Source: Serratia sp. Ag1
Lineage (GTDB): Bacteria; Pseudomonadota; Gammaproteobacteria; Enterobacterales; Enterobacteriaceae
Assembly (NCBI RefSeq): GCF_000743355.1
Contig: NZ_JQEI01000033.1
Span: 1 to 64,000 of the forward strand
Length of the DNA stretch: 64,000 nt
Reading direction: 5' to 3'
Under the pieces are notes generated by a model, which was not told the DNA's origin, searched no databases, and saw only the letters and a list, made by a program, of their open reading frames with translations. A program made the translations under genes and the position numbers. Shown here piece after piece: positions 1 through 8,840 of this stretch. Each line of letters starts with the position of its first letter. The stretch's first letter is position 1.

Positions 1-123
1 TGCTTCGCCAAGCTTAAAGAATATCGCCGAATCGCTACCCGCTCGGAAAAGACAGCTAGAAATTACCTGAGCATGCTTAAATTAGGTGCCATTCGGTTGT
101 TTTTAAAGCGATTGTCAAATTAA
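1..123 (+). mobile_element. IS5-family transposase, C-terminal fragment (runs off left edge)
   Basis: An open frame enters from the left edge and ends at TAA 121-123. Its 40 visible residues contain LKEYRRIATRSEKTARNYL, which matches the conserved C-terminal end of IS5-superfamily DDE transposases (pattern FKRIATRYDKTARNFL). The catalytic region would lie outside the window, so I cannot tell whether the element is intact. The 3' IS end is probably within the next 60 bases (a GGGACACAG stretch follows the stop), but I could not define the terminal repeat. It marks the left border of the fimbrial locus as a recombination-prone junction. Confidence 0.7.
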
Positions 124-263
124 GGGACACAGCCTAATCAGAGGATTTTTATTCTGGGGTACTTGGGATTGGGGTCAGATTAGAACGAAGGAGGTTAACG
201 CTCCAAATTGAAAACTGTCTGTGCCACCGCCAGAATTGCTGATATCACCCGAAAGTTATTATA

Positions 264-296
264 CGCCACTGGCCAAGTCTGTTTTGGCCAGTGGCG
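264..296 (-). terminator. Stem-loop 3' of the BNR-repeat gene
   Basis: A perfect 11-bp inverted repeat CGCCACTGGCC / GGCCAGTGGCG with an 11-nt loop lies 5 bases beyond the stop codon of the BNR protein gene. On the minus strand it is followed by an A/T-rich stretch but no long T run, so it is a plausible but not classical terminator. Confidence 0.55.
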
Positions 297-301
297 GCAA
301 G

Positions 302-1882
302 TCATTTACGTTCTATAGAGGCAACAGTAACAGGGGACCCTTCCAAGGGATATGTCCAATTTACGTTGGTGTCACCATTGACAACATACGGAGCCGCCTC
401 CCATTTAAGCAACACCGCCTTGGTATCCGTTGACCCTTCCGTAAAAGCAAGTTGTGTCCAAATAAAGTTTCCAGAAACAAACGCTGATCTCTCAATCTCT
501 GCAGGCATAGTGTTATTTACCGGTACGGGAATATCGGCAACGCGCTCACCCGTTATTGGATCCAAATAAAGCATATGTACTTTAAACTGACACATGTATT
601 GAATACCAAGGTAATTCCCTATGGGTTTGGCACCTTCATGAGCATCAAGAAAACCGGAGTCAACAATATTTTTTGCAAGGTCATACCGGCCAGTCCACGC
701 AGAGACTTGTTTCAATACCCAACCATTTCCTGTGGCTGAGTTACTGGGCCGGGCTGTGAATAATTGCGTGGTTTTTTCATTGTTTTGTACTGTATCTTTG
801 AAAAACGAGACGACAACTTTACCCTTAGTATCGAAACCGAGAGCTATGCCATTGTTATTCAGTATCCCCCCACCCATTGGAACAGGATCGACAACGGTGC
901 GGGTGTCTCCGTACATAAAAGCGATGTTTGATACAACATCGCCTTTAACGTTCCGCCAAACATGCATATCGTCACTCACAACATAGTGGACCTCAGAGTT
1001 TGAGTCAGCCCCTTCACCACCACGCCAAGTCCAAATCATATGATAGCGGCCATCCGGCCCTTTTTTCGGCACGCTGGGGTAGGCGCTTTTAGACGGATTG
1101 GTGTACCAGCCACCAAAAACCTTTGCCAACCCCTGATATTCAGTCTTCGGATCCCGTAACTCCCAAGCACGTGTCATTGCGTTAAACTGATAAATATTGG
1201 TATAGGCACCTCCAGGCAGACCATGTTGATAACGGAAGAATAACTGTCCGTTCACCCCAGTGTAGAAGGCTGGGTAACTTACCCATGTTTCAAAAGGGGC
1301 CGTCATATTCTGATCCTTCCACAGCGGTAACATACCGGCTCGAGTGAGCGTCGATAGTTCACCGGGGGTGGTTGTCACCCAATAATTCAGCTTGTCGGAA
1401 AAACGCAAGCGGGCTACAACATGCAGGTTACCATTCGTATCTACCGCCATCGCAACGTTGGAATGTGAATCATGTTCAAGCTTTTCCCCCATCGGTATGA
1501 TCGTCCAACTCACCTCGTGAGCGGCACGTTTAGCGACGGTAAATTCCTTATTTTCATCAAAATAACCGATATATTTAGTATCACCGTATTCAACAATCGA
1601 AGGATTGGTTGCATATCCAGCCCACATTTTAGCTTGCTGACCAGACTCATCGGCAACCGTTTCAATAGCTGTCACAACCCATGGCTTTTGGGGTTGAATA
1701 CCGAAAGTCTCCTGATTTTCAAATGCGCATGAAATATTACTGCGTGTTTTCTCCATCTCTTCAGCTAAAACGGTACCACTCCAAATTATTGCTACCAAGG
1801 CTATTCCCAGCATCTTGGAACTGTATATGGTGTTTTGTTTTCTTTTGGATACTTCAAACGAACTCAGCGTCATTTTATTCAT
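302..1882 (-). CDS. Secreted BNR-repeat (BNR_4-type) beta-propeller protein
   Basis: The 526-residue product has a basic N-terminus and a hydrophobic stretch ending in TVLAEE (about residues 24-42), a probable signal peptide. The rest resembles the BNR_4 family of sialidase-fold propellers: repeated aromatic/Gly-rich blades such as YHMIWTWRGGEG (about 283-294) and HVVARLRF, with the pattern of a protein that reads out a polysaccharide. Some members of this fold are polysaccharide lyases or glycosidases; the exact activity cannot be read from sequence. It is transcribed with, and 270 bp downstream of, a fimbrial operon, and a hairpin at 2069-2089 may separate the two. An alternative start is Met4. 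The substrate assignment is open. Confidence 0.6.
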   Translation of the reverse strand: MNKMTLSSFEVSKRKQNTIYSSKMLGIALVAIIWSGTVLAEEMEKTRSNISCAFENQETFGIQPQKPWVVTAIETVADESGQQAKMWAGYATNPSIVEYGDTKYIGYFDENKEFTVAKRAAHEVSWTIIPMGEKLEHDSHSNVAMAVDTNGNLHVVARLRFSDKLNYWVTTTPGELSTLTRAGMLPLWKDQNMTAPFETWVSYPAFYTGVNGQLFFRYQHGLPGGAYTNIYQFNAMTRAWELRDPKTEYQGLAKVFGGWYTNPSKSAYPSVPKKGPDGRYHMIWTWRGGEGADSNSEVHYVVSDDMHVWRNVKGDVVSNIAFMYGDTRTVVDPVPMGGGILNNNGIALGFDTKGKVVVSFFKDTVQNNEKTTQLFTARPSNSATGNGWVLKQVSAWTGRYDLAKNIVDSGFLDAHEGAKPIGNYLGIQYMCQFKVHMLYLDPITGERVADIPVPVNNTMPAEIERSAFVSGNFIWTQLAFTEGSTDTKAVLLKWEAAPYVVNGDTNVNWTYPLEGSPVTVASIERK

Positions 1883-2068
1883 ATTAATTCCTTTCCTTTT
1901 TTCCTGTTATATTATTCGTCTAAATATGCAGGGATATTGACAGACCAATATCTTAATTGAAGCCGCAGAGAGTAATGTGAAATTTTGACTATTTAAAATG
2001 ATTGCCTAGCGGCGTTTACTGTTCCGTTGCACCTCAAACCTCTGGCTCTTGGCGTAAACTCTCTGCTG

Positions 2069-2089
2069 GCTGCCTGAAAAACAGGCAGC
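2069..2089 (-). terminator. Putative terminator at end of fimbrial operon 1
   Basis: Perfect 8-bp inverted repeat GCTGCCTG / CAGGCAGC with a 5-base A/T loop, 60 bases past the last pilin stop and before the BNR gene. No run of T follows on the minus strand, so it may only attenuate. Confidence 0.45.
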
Positions 2090-2151
2090 ACAACTTTTGC
2101 TAATTTGTCATTGTTAATGCGGCGAAAAACCTTTTCCTGTTTTGGCATGTA

Positions 2152-2682
2152 TCATTTATAAACAACGTTATACTCGACCGTTGCGTTAGCGTCTCCAGCA
2201 CCAACATCGCCACCAAGTGCTTTATAAGCTGCATTATAAGTCACGCTGAAATCGCCAGCCTGTTGGACTACTCTGTAACCATTCCATTGATAGTTCGGTT
2301 TTACAACAGTATCCCAGTCAGTAGTGATTTGTAGCCCTACATTTTTTGCTGTAGAAAGCAGATCCGGGTTTTCTAATGCAAACACCGAGTCATCACTTGC
2401 GGCTGCAGTGCCCATGAACGAAATATCTACCCCGGTCGTTGTCGCGCAATCAGTAAACTTAAGAGTAAAGGGGACTTTTGTCGAGATTGTGCCGACAGTT
2501 TTAAGCTCTGCCCGCTGAACATTGCCCAACTGAACGGTCATGTTTTTTGAATCAGCATGCACATTACAGGTAGGTACAAAGAACTCAGCAGTCACTGTTA
2601 TCGTACCGTCGGCAGCCTGAGCATTGACACTCACTCCAGCAAACGAAAGTAACAAAACTCCATATATATATTTTTTCATCAT
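2152..2682 (-). CDS. Minor fimbrial subunit, copy 2 of type A (last gene of operon 1)
   Basis: The product has 176 residues. A signal peptide (about 1-23, ending NAQAADG) precedes a mature pilin domain with the two cysteines expected of a type-1-like fimbrin (TCNV near 39 and DCAT near 74) and a C-terminal beta strand ending VEYNVVYK, the usual chaperone-binding motif with penultimate Tyr. It is a clear paralogue of the pilin at 3436-3960: both share AEFF(V/I)PTCN, the Q-R block after the first Cys, and the F(M)GTAAAS loop. The start may be either of two adjacent ATGs; the second fits AGGA spacing better. It is expected to be exported and added to the fimbrial shaft or tip by the usher at 5507-8062. 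Confidence 0.85.
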   Translation of the reverse strand: MMKKYIYGVLLLSFAGVSVNAQAADGTITVTAEFFVPTCNVHADSKNMTVQLGNVQRAELKTVGTISTKVPFTLKFTDCATTTGVDISFMGTAAASDDSVFALENPDLLSTAKNVGLQITTDWDTVVKPNYQWNGYRVVQQAGDFSVTYNAAYKALGGDVGAGDANATVEYNVVYK

Positions 2683-2763
2683 GACTTCCTCAACGTATTG
2701 ATTGGTAACGTGGTTGTATAACGTGATTAAATAATTGCTTCATCGACACCAATGCAAACATAA

Positions 2764-3312
2764 TCAAGGGTAAACTACGCTAAACTGTACGTTGCCCACT
2801 GCGTTTCCAGGTGTTCTCAGAGCAACGCGATCTGTATTCAGATATCCGACACTGAATGTTAACTGGTTCGCCGCCCCAGCACCTGTATTCAAGTCATAGG
2901 CTCTGCTTGCACCGTTAACTGAAATCAGATTAGTAAAATCGCCATCACTAATAATAAAACCAACGTTCCCCGCAGCACCAGGTTGCCCTGTATTACTAAA
3001 GGAAAATATTTTGTCAATACTATAACTTGTACCGACTGCCTGAGTTCCTTCAAATCGTATATATGCCTTGTTACTGCTCATGGGGCAATTGTTGAGTTTG
3101 ATAATAAGATTACCATGCGGCATCGAACCACCGATTCCGGCATATGTAGACTGTCTACCTAGAGCAACAGTCTGATTCTTCGATCCCGCATCCAGCACAC
3201 AGGTGTTTTCCGTCAGTTTTCCGCTGAACTTCATCGTGCCATCGGCGGCCCAGAGTGGTGGAGCTAATAATGTGGTGGTGAGTATTACCAGAGGTATCAT
3301 ATGTCTTTTCAT
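2764..3312 (-). CDS. Minor fimbrial subunit, copy 2 of type B
   Basis: 182 residues with a signal peptide (LLAPPLWAADG) and a fimbrin domain with Cys in ENTCVLDAGSK and in NNCPMSS. The first 55 residues are almost identical to the pilin at 4011-4559, and the DNA over this part (about 70 bp near 3181-3250 versus 4425-4495) is nearly identical, while the C-terminal halves differ strongly. This pattern points to duplication of the A-B pilin pair followed by diversification or gene conversion. The start follows AGGATGAAAA. It ends in VQFSVVYP rather than a more typical Y-x-Y/K ending, shared with its paralogue (VDYP). A structural role in the fimbria is inferred from context. Confidence 0.85.
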   Translation of the reverse strand: MKRHMIPLVILTTTLLAPPLWAADGTMKFSGKLTENTCVLDAGSKNQTVALGRQSTYAGIGGSMPHGNLIIKLNNCPMSSNKAYIRFEGTQAVGTSYSIDKIFSFSNTGQPGAAGNVGFIISDGDFTNLISVNGASRAYDLNTGAGAANQLTFSVGYLNTDRVALRTPGNAVGNVQFSVVYP

Positions 3313-3435
3313 TTTTCATCCTGAACCAATATAATTGGTAGTAGCGCAGTACAAATAAGAATTCATAGATTCAAATGCGCAACCATGACTCTATTTACAT
3401 GACCGAAATGTGTAAATATTCTGCCAGTTAGTTTT

Positions 3436-3960
3436 TTACACATATGTGACAATATATTCTACGAGCACATTAGCCTCGCCAGGTGTAACATTGTCACTCA
3501 GTGCAATATAATTAGCCTTGTAGCTTAGGCTGAGATCGCTGTTGTAATTGGCTACAGCCCATGAGCCAACCTTATTTGGATATTTAGCATTGCCCCATTG
3601 GTCGTGAATTTGTAACCCTACATTTTTAGCTGTAGAAGTTCCGTCGGGATTATCCAGAACGAATACCGTTTCGTTGCTAGCTGCGGCTGTCCCCATAAAC
3701 TTAACCTGTACCCCTGTTTTTAGAGCACAGTCAGTAAAATTGAGTGAGAATGGAACCTCAGTGGAGGTTGCTCCTGCTGTTTTAAGTGTTGAACGCTGAA
3801 CATCACCTAGTGAAACAGTCATACTTTTTGAACTGGCTTGTATATTACAAGTAGGAATAAAGAACTCACCAGTAATGGCCACGTTACCATCGGCCGCAAA
3901 CGCACTAAAACTCATACCAGTAGCAGTGAGTAGCAGTGCGCTGCATAAATTCTTTTTCAT
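3436..3960 (-). CDS. Minor fimbrial subunit, copy 1 of type A
   Basis: 174 residues when started at the ATG after GGATATT; a longer frame adds 12 residues that do not look like a signal peptide. MKKNLCSALLLTATGMSFSAFA is the export signal. The mature part has fimbrin cysteines in PTCNIQAS and TDCALKTG and a C-terminal LVEYIVTYV strand. It pairs with the type A pilin at 2152-2682 (same AEFF/GEFF start, same MGTAAAS and TAKNVGLQI blocks). It lies between two type B pilins in the order B-A-B-A along the transcript. Probable polymerised subunit of fimbria 1. Confidence 0.85.
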   Translation of the reverse strand: MKKNLCSALLLTATGMSFSAFAADGNVAITGEFFIPTCNIQASSKSMTVSLGDVQRSTLKTAGATSTEVPFSLNFTDCALKTGVQVKFMGTAAASNETVFVLDNPDGTSTAKNVGLQIHDQWGNAKYPNKVGSWAVANYNSDLSLSYKANYIALSDNVTPGEANVLVEYIVTYV

Positions 3961-4010
3961 AATAATATCCTTAAAGTATTGGTGGGGCATCATCATCTGA
4001 TGAGATTGGG

Positions 4011-4559
4011 TTAAGGGTAATCCACGCTAAATTGCACATTTCCTACCACGTTTCCTGCTGTGATAGGGCCGGCGCCAATTGTCGACGTTCCAACGTAGAA
4101 GCTAAAATCATTGGCACCAGCTTGCAAGTCATAAGATATACTCTCTCCATTAGCCAATTCCTGCGGAGTAAAATAAGGAGGGTTCGTTAAATAATTGATT
4201 GTAAAACCGACGTTTCCGGCCGCTCCCAACTGCCCTGTATTACTGAAGGCAAATAAGGTTCCGTTACCAAAAGTATTTTTTCCAGTGTCTATTCCCTCAA
4301 ACCGGATACGCACCTGATTGCTACTGGCTGGGCAATTATTAATTTTAATCGTTAATTCATCGGCACTAGAAACAACGCTGCCAGAGGAATAACTAGATTT
4401 CCTCCCTAGAGCCACCATCTGATTCTTCGACCCCGCATCCAGCACACAGGTGTTTTCCGTCAGTTTTCCGCTGAACTTCATCGTGCCATCGGCGGCCCAG
4501 AGCGGCGGGGCCAGCAGCGTGGCGGCGATAATGGCCAAGGGAGTCATACGTTTAATCAT
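4011..4559 (-). CDS. Minor fimbrial subunit, copy 1 of type B
   Basis: 182 residues. Signal peptide MIKRMTPLAIIAATLLAPPLWA, then ADGTMKFSGKLTENTCVLD, the same N-terminal mature sequence as the pilin at 2764-3312. Second Cys in NNCPASSN. The C-terminal half differs from its paralogue, including an insertion around NYLTNPPYF. The start is supported by GGATATT 7-12 bases upstream. It follows the adhesin gene by only 11 bases, so it is cotranscribed. Role: fimbrial subunit exported by the Sec pathway and assembled by the chaperone-usher pair of this operon. Confidence 0.87.
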   Translation of the reverse strand: MIKRMTPLAIIAATLLAPPLWAADGTMKFSGKLTENTCVLDAGSKNQMVALGRKSSYSSGSVVSSADELTIKINNCPASSNQVRIRFEGIDTGKNTFGNGTLFAFSNTGQLGAAGNVGFTINYLTNPPYFTPQELANGESISYDLQAGANDFSFYVGTSTIGAGPITAGNVVGNVQFSVDYP

Positions 4560-4570
4560 GTTGAATATCC

Positions 4571-5497
4571 TTATTGGTAGGTCAGATTAAATGTTGCCAC
4601 GGCGTTCACTTCGCCAGAGGCTACCTGGGGTTGCGTTTGGTAGTAACGCACGGTAAACGGGTAGCTACGCAGGCCCGCCGGGGCGGTTTCCAGCAACAAC
4701 CGTTCACCCAGTTTCAACGGCGTCTGGTTGTACAGCAGTTGCACACCAATGCCACGTGCCACGCCGGGCTGGCCTTGATCCACCAGCGCCAGCACCCCCG
4801 GTGTACCGCTGGCGTCTGCTTCGCCGTCAAACTGAATGTTCACCTGCGCCCCGGCGTCACAGGTCAACGCCAGTTGAAAGGTTTGTTCGCCCTGTGAGCT
4901 GCCTGGGCCGCTAAAACCGCTGCGCAGCACCGCAGGCAGCGGCACCACTCGGTCGCGGCTGTCGTTCATTTCACATGCCTGGCGGGTGATAACTATCGGG
5001 GAAGAGAGCATCAACTGTTCTACCACCTGCCTGTTCACGGTTTTGCGGGCATATTCACCACTGTTGATGATCCCGGAGGAGATTGGCCCAGTGGCCACCA
5101 GACGCAGGCTGAAATAAGCCATTGGGCTGGGAGGAAGGCCCTCATGATAATTGTCTGGCCAACCGTCGTTAAACATTGGGGTACTGGAGACCGCATATCC
5201 AACACCCGCGATGCCGGTGCTGTAAATCTGGCTTTGCCCGCTGAGCATGCCGCTGTCCTGCCCCACCAGGTTACTGCGCAATGTGTTAGCCGTTTCACAT
5301 TCCCCGGTCAGTATTGGCTGATTGGCCTCTGCGGTTTGCTGCCAGATCACACTGCCCACCGGCAGATCGCGCTGCACCATTAAAGGGGGAATGGTTACTG
5401 TCATTTTTGCTGCAGGGCCATCCAGCGCACAGGGATCGGCATAGGCATATCCACTGAACCCGGCCAACAGACACACTCCTGTTATCAGCTGTTTCAT
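4571..5497 (-). CDS. Fimbrial tip adhesin
   Basis: 308 residues, about twice the length of a pilin, as is usual for two-domain adhesins. Signal peptide MKQLITGVCLLAGFSGYAYA. Residues about 21-170 form a divergent N-terminal domain with two Cys (DPCALD, GECETA) that would be the receptor-binding part; the C-terminal half (from RQACEMND, LTCDAGAQ) is a pilin domain ending ATFNLTYQ. The position directly after the usher (9 bases) is typical of tip adhesins. A strong AGGAG precedes the ATG. No lectin family could be named, so the receptor is unknown. Confidence 0.8.
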   Translation of the reverse strand: MKQLITGVCLLAGFSGYAYADPCALDGPAAKMTVTIPPLMVQRDLPVGSVIWQQTAEANQPILTGECETANTLRSNLVGQDSGMLSGQSQIYSTGIAGVGYAVSSTPMFNDGWPDNYHEGLPPSPMAYFSLRLVATGPISSGIINSGEYARKTVNRQVVEQLMLSSPIVITRQACEMNDSRDRVVPLPAVLRSGFSGPGSSQGEQTFQLALTCDAGAQVNIQFDGEADASGTPGVLALVDQGQPGVARGIGVQLLYNQTPLKLGERLLLETAPAGLRSYPFTVRYYQTQPQVASGEVNAVATFNLTYQ

Positions 5498-5506
5498 CTG
5501 TGCTCC

Positions 5507-8062
5507 TTAAAGACACTGTCCGTTGATCATGGGGATACCGGGTTCTGCCGTTGGCGGTGGCAGGCGGTAATTCACCGTACATTGCTGATCTGGCTGTGCC
5601 CCCCACTGCACATGCAGTGCGCCGCTTTCTGGCATCCCCGTCAGATAAACCTGACCACCGTCACCGACAATATCGCTGTTCATTTCCGTCGTGCCCTGCA
5701 AGGCGGCCTGAGCCCCAAAGGGCACCGGCTTACCGTTTGCTCGCAGCAGCGTCATCATCAACCTGCTGCCCACTTTGGTCTGGTAATCAGCCAGCACCAC
5801 CGCCCCTTGTGTTGGCACCACCGTTTTACTGGTCAGCATCAGCTCGACATCATCGGCCAGCGTGGTGGGATCAAGCACAATGGTGTTTTCACGGTATGGC
5901 GTGGCATAGGGCACCACGGCATAACCGCGCCGATCGGTTTTCACTCCCGCGTTATTGAGCACGTTGACCCCTCGGGCCCCTGGCGCTTTCACCAGCACGA
6001 CCGTGTCGTTCAGCGCTTGAGACAGCGTGACGCCGTCGGTATGAATCAGCACCCCGCCTTGCGCGCCATAGCTCAGGCGCTGCTGGTTGGTGTCATGGCT
6101 GAAGCTGCCGCTGAACTGCGCCTGCGGGGCGCGATAGGCCAGGCTGAGGTTGCCGCTTTCCCCCTGGCCCTGATTGGTGTACCCCTGGATCATCCCCCAA
6201 TCGAGGGTATTGTTGGCGGCAGTGCCGTTCAGCCCGAGGGTATTGGTGGTCTGGCCACCATTGCTATGATTCATGCCGTAGCTCGCCCAGGCGGGTTGCG
6301 ACCAAAGATTGAGGGGCACGCTGAGGCTGAGGGCGATCATCCGATCGGTGCTGCCGGTGCTGTTGGCGGCACTGTTCTTGTTCTGGCTGTAGTTGAGGTT
6401 GTAGCTCACTCCTTTGACGCTGCCGTTGTACCCCAGGTTGATCGACTGCCGTTTGCCGATGTTCCCTCTGAACTGCTCTGATATCAGGTTCAGGGATAGC
6501 GAGCCGTTAAGCACGCCAAGCCCTTGCTGAATGGTTAACTCCTGTCGGCTGCGGGTCTGTGCACCAAGGTTGGAAAAATCAGTTGAACTGTCCGTGCCGC
6601 TGTTCAGCGTGCGCTGTAAGGTAGAAAAGCCTTGGCTGGCGTATTGATACCCGGCCAGCGTCAGCCGCGTACCCGTGGCGTCAAAGCTTTTGCCGTAGCG
6701 CAATCGCCACATCTGGCCCTGACTGTTCCGTTCTGGTTGGCCAGATTCATGGAGCTGACTCCAACCCTGTGTCACATCTAGCGACAATGCTCCAGCGTTA
6801 CCCATATTTTTGCCGAAACCGGCGGCCAAAGCGCGGTAGCGGCTGGCTAATTGCGTTCCGCCATACACGGTTATGCCCCATGGCAGGCCATAAATCAGCG
6901 TTGCCTGGAAGAAATCTGCGTTGACGCCGCTACTCTGGTTCGGGCGGTACTGCCCCGCAGTGACGCTGTGGCTCAGGCGGCCTTCCCGTTGCAATACCGG
7001 TAGTGAAGCAAAGGGGACAATCAGCAATTGCTGGCTGCCATCGCTCTCTGCGATTGTCACATTAAAATCACCACTACCGGAAACGCCATACAAATCAGTG
7101 ATCTCAAACTCACCCGGAGGAACGTAACGCTGATCGATCACCTGGCCGTTCTGGCGCACCGTCACCTGCGCATTGCTACGCGCGATCCCTCTGACCACTG
7201 GGGAGTATCCTTGCAAGCTGTCTGGATACATCATGTCGACCGAGGCCAATTGCACGCCGCGAAATGGCAGGCTGTCAAAAATATCACTGGGCGTTGTGGT
7301 GTCCCCCAACGTCAGTTGGCTCTTCAGCCGCACGATGTCGCGCTGTAGATAGGTATTCGCAGCATTAAAATGCGTGCCGTTCTGGTTGCCGCGGTTCCAG
7401 ATGCTGTAGTTTCTGAGGCGCCATGCTCCCAGGTTGACACCATTACGCAGGCTAAGAAAATAGCTGCTGTCCTGTTGCCCTCCGTTACGGCTACGATTCT
7501 GCGCCCCGTTGAAACTGTAATTGCTGAACAACGCTGGCACGCCGTTATCCCAGCGCTCCGGCGGCACATAACCCCGTGCCTGATTTTTCAGGGCGATCTG
7601 CGGGATACTGAGTTTGAGTTGCTGATTATTGAACAGAAACTCGGCGCTGGCATGGGGGATATCGTGCGCCAGATCGACGCATTTAGCCTGTGCATTCAGC
7701 GCGGGAAACACGCTGGTATCGACGCCAAGTGCGACCAGATCGGCCACGCTCAGACAAGGTTGCAGAGAGGTTTTACCCTGAGCGTCTTTTTGCAATGAAA
7801 AAGCAAGCATGCGGGTATCGATACGCTTCTCATTGAGAAAGAGATCAACCCGGTATTCACCTGGTGGTGCCTGGGTGCTCTGGTTGGAAAATACCGACAG
7901 ATCAACGTCTGTTTTCGGTGTATCACCTATCTGCAGCAGGTTAGGGCTGAACACATACTCGGCCTTGGCCACCGATCCCCACAATAGCAGCAGGCAGCCT
8001 ATCTGCCATGCTAGCGGTGCTAATCTTGGAGCGCTGCCTGGGGGAAGCGTTATGGTCGTCAT
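5507..8062 (-). CDS. Outer-membrane fimbrial usher
   Basis: 851 residues. Signal peptide ending SVAKA, then the usher N-terminal domain (EYVFSPNLLQIG, LFLNEKRIDTR), a 24-strand beta-barrel middle with the plug region, the conserved RGVQLASVDMMYPDS and GYSPVVRGIARSNAQVTV motifs around residues 270-305, GEFEITDLYG after that, and two C-terminal domains with the usher cysteine pair near the end (QQCTVNY, NGQCL). Length and order match FimD/PapC-type ushers. It receives chaperone-subunit complexes in the periplasm and extrudes the fimbria. It lies 72 bases after the chaperone gene and 9 before the adhesin. Confidence 0.95.
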   Translation of the reverse strand: MTTITLPPGSAPRLAPLAWQIGCLLLLWGSVAKAEYVFSPNLLQIGDTPKTDVDLSVFSNQSTQAPPGEYRVDLFLNEKRIDTRMLAFSLQKDAQGKTSLQPCLSVADLVALGVDTSVFPALNAQAKCVDLAHDIPHASAEFLFNNQQLKLSIPQIALKNQARGYVPPERWDNGVPALFSNYSFNGAQNRSRNGGQQDSSYFLSLRNGVNLGAWRLRNYSIWNRGNQNGTHFNAANTYLQRDIVRLKSQLTLGDTTTPSDIFDSLPFRGVQLASVDMMYPDSLQGYSPVVRGIARSNAQVTVRQNGQVIDQRYVPPGEFEITDLYGVSGSGDFNVTIAESDGSQQLLIVPFASLPVLQREGRLSHSVTAGQYRPNQSSGVNADFFQATLIYGLPWGITVYGGTQLASRYRALAAGFGKNMGNAGALSLDVTQGWSQLHESGQPERNSQGQMWRLRYGKSFDATGTRLTLAGYQYASQGFSTLQRTLNSGTDSSTDFSNLGAQTRSRQELTIQQGLGVLNGSLSLNLISEQFRGNIGKRQSINLGYNGSVKGVSYNLNYSQNKNSAANSTGSTDRMIALSLSVPLNLWSQPAWASYGMNHSNGGQTTNTLGLNGTAANNTLDWGMIQGYTNQGQGESGNLSLAYRAPQAQFSGSFSHDTNQQRLSYGAQGGVLIHTDGVTLSQALNDTVVLVKAPGARGVNVLNNAGVKTDRRGYAVVPYATPYRENTIVLDPTTLADDVELMLTSKTVVPTQGAVVLADYQTKVGSRLMMTLLRANGKPVPFGAQAALQGTTEMNSDIVGDGGQVYLTGMPESGALHVQWGAQPDQQCTVNYRLPPPTAEPGIPMINGQCL

Positions 8063-8134
8063 TCACTCACGATCCTTGTTCTGTCATTTTCCATGGGTAA
8101 TGCGTGGTTGTATTACCGGCGTGAGCGAGAGGAT

Positions 8135-8800
8135 TTACAGCGTGCGCTGATAAACCTCACTGATACCGCCAAAGTCGTTAATAATCTGCCAACTGACGAG
8201 ATTACCTTGCGTACCAGCAGGCAGCGTGTAGCTGAGTGAATCGCCTGGGGCGACCATCTGGGGTTCTTTGATTTTTTCGTTCGCCAGCGAAACGGCGTAG
8301 AAACTCAGGTAATAGGGTGAATCGTTAATGGCTTGCAGGCTGTTGCCGCTACGCTGCCAACGCAACGCTTTGGCTGCATCGTCCAGCGTACCTTTCAGGC
8401 CTGTGGGACGGTAGATCAGCTTGATGCGGGTTCTGACGGCAATCTGCAGCTGGTTGCCTTTCCCTTCTGAAGGAGGAACGGATTTGACGCTCAACCAGAA
8501 CAGGGATTCTTTATCTTCAGGTAATTGCCCGGCGACACGCACCACGCGCAACGTATTTTCCTGTTTACCATCCAGACGAAACAAGGGCGGCGTAATCAGG
8601 AACGGCGCTTTCTCTGCTCCCTCAATGGTGGTATTGGCCCAGGACTGCACCAGATAGGGAATATCGTCTGGGTTTTTTACCGTGATGGTGGCTTCTTTCT
8701 GGGCACCGTTATAAACCAGACGAGTACCACCGATAATGACCCCTGCCTGAGCACTGAAGTGGCTTAATGCCGCCACCAGTAGAATAAATACTGCTTTCAT
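8135..8800 (-). CDS. Periplasmic fimbrial chaperone
   Basis: 221 residues, the usual size of PapD/FimC-like chaperones. Signal peptide MKAVFILLVAALSHFSAQA, then GVIIGGTRLVYNG, where the Arg is the conserved subunit-anchoring residue of this family. The alternating strand with PYLVQSW and the K-to-L-I-YRPTGL segment (about residues 127-137, containing the second conserved Lys/Arg region) complete two Ig-like domains. It binds pilins by donor-strand complementation and delivers them to the usher. The 270-bp gap to the upstream pilin gene is filled by a dispersed repeat, so expression of the two parts may be unequal. Confidence 0.94.
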   Translation of the reverse strand: MKAVFILLVAALSHFSAQAGVIIGGTRLVYNGAQKEATITVKNPDDIPYLVQSWANTTIEGAEKAPFLITPPLFRLDGKQENTLRVVRVAGQLPEDKESLFWLSVKSVPPSEGKGNQLQIAVRTRIKLIYRPTGLKGTLDDAAKALRWQRSGNSLQAINDSPYYLSFYAVSLANEKIKEPQMVAPGDSLSYTLPAGTQGNLVSWQIINDFGGISEVYQRTL

Positions 8801-8840
8801 TGTTAATTACCTGGTAATTGGAAAGAAGGTTTTATTGCTA

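Noticed and set aside
4574-6481. Long open frames antisense to the adhesin and usher genes (up to about 300 codons)
   Set aside because: They are shadows of G+C-rich coding sequence; composition is unnatural and the opposite strand holds clear adhesin and usher motifs.
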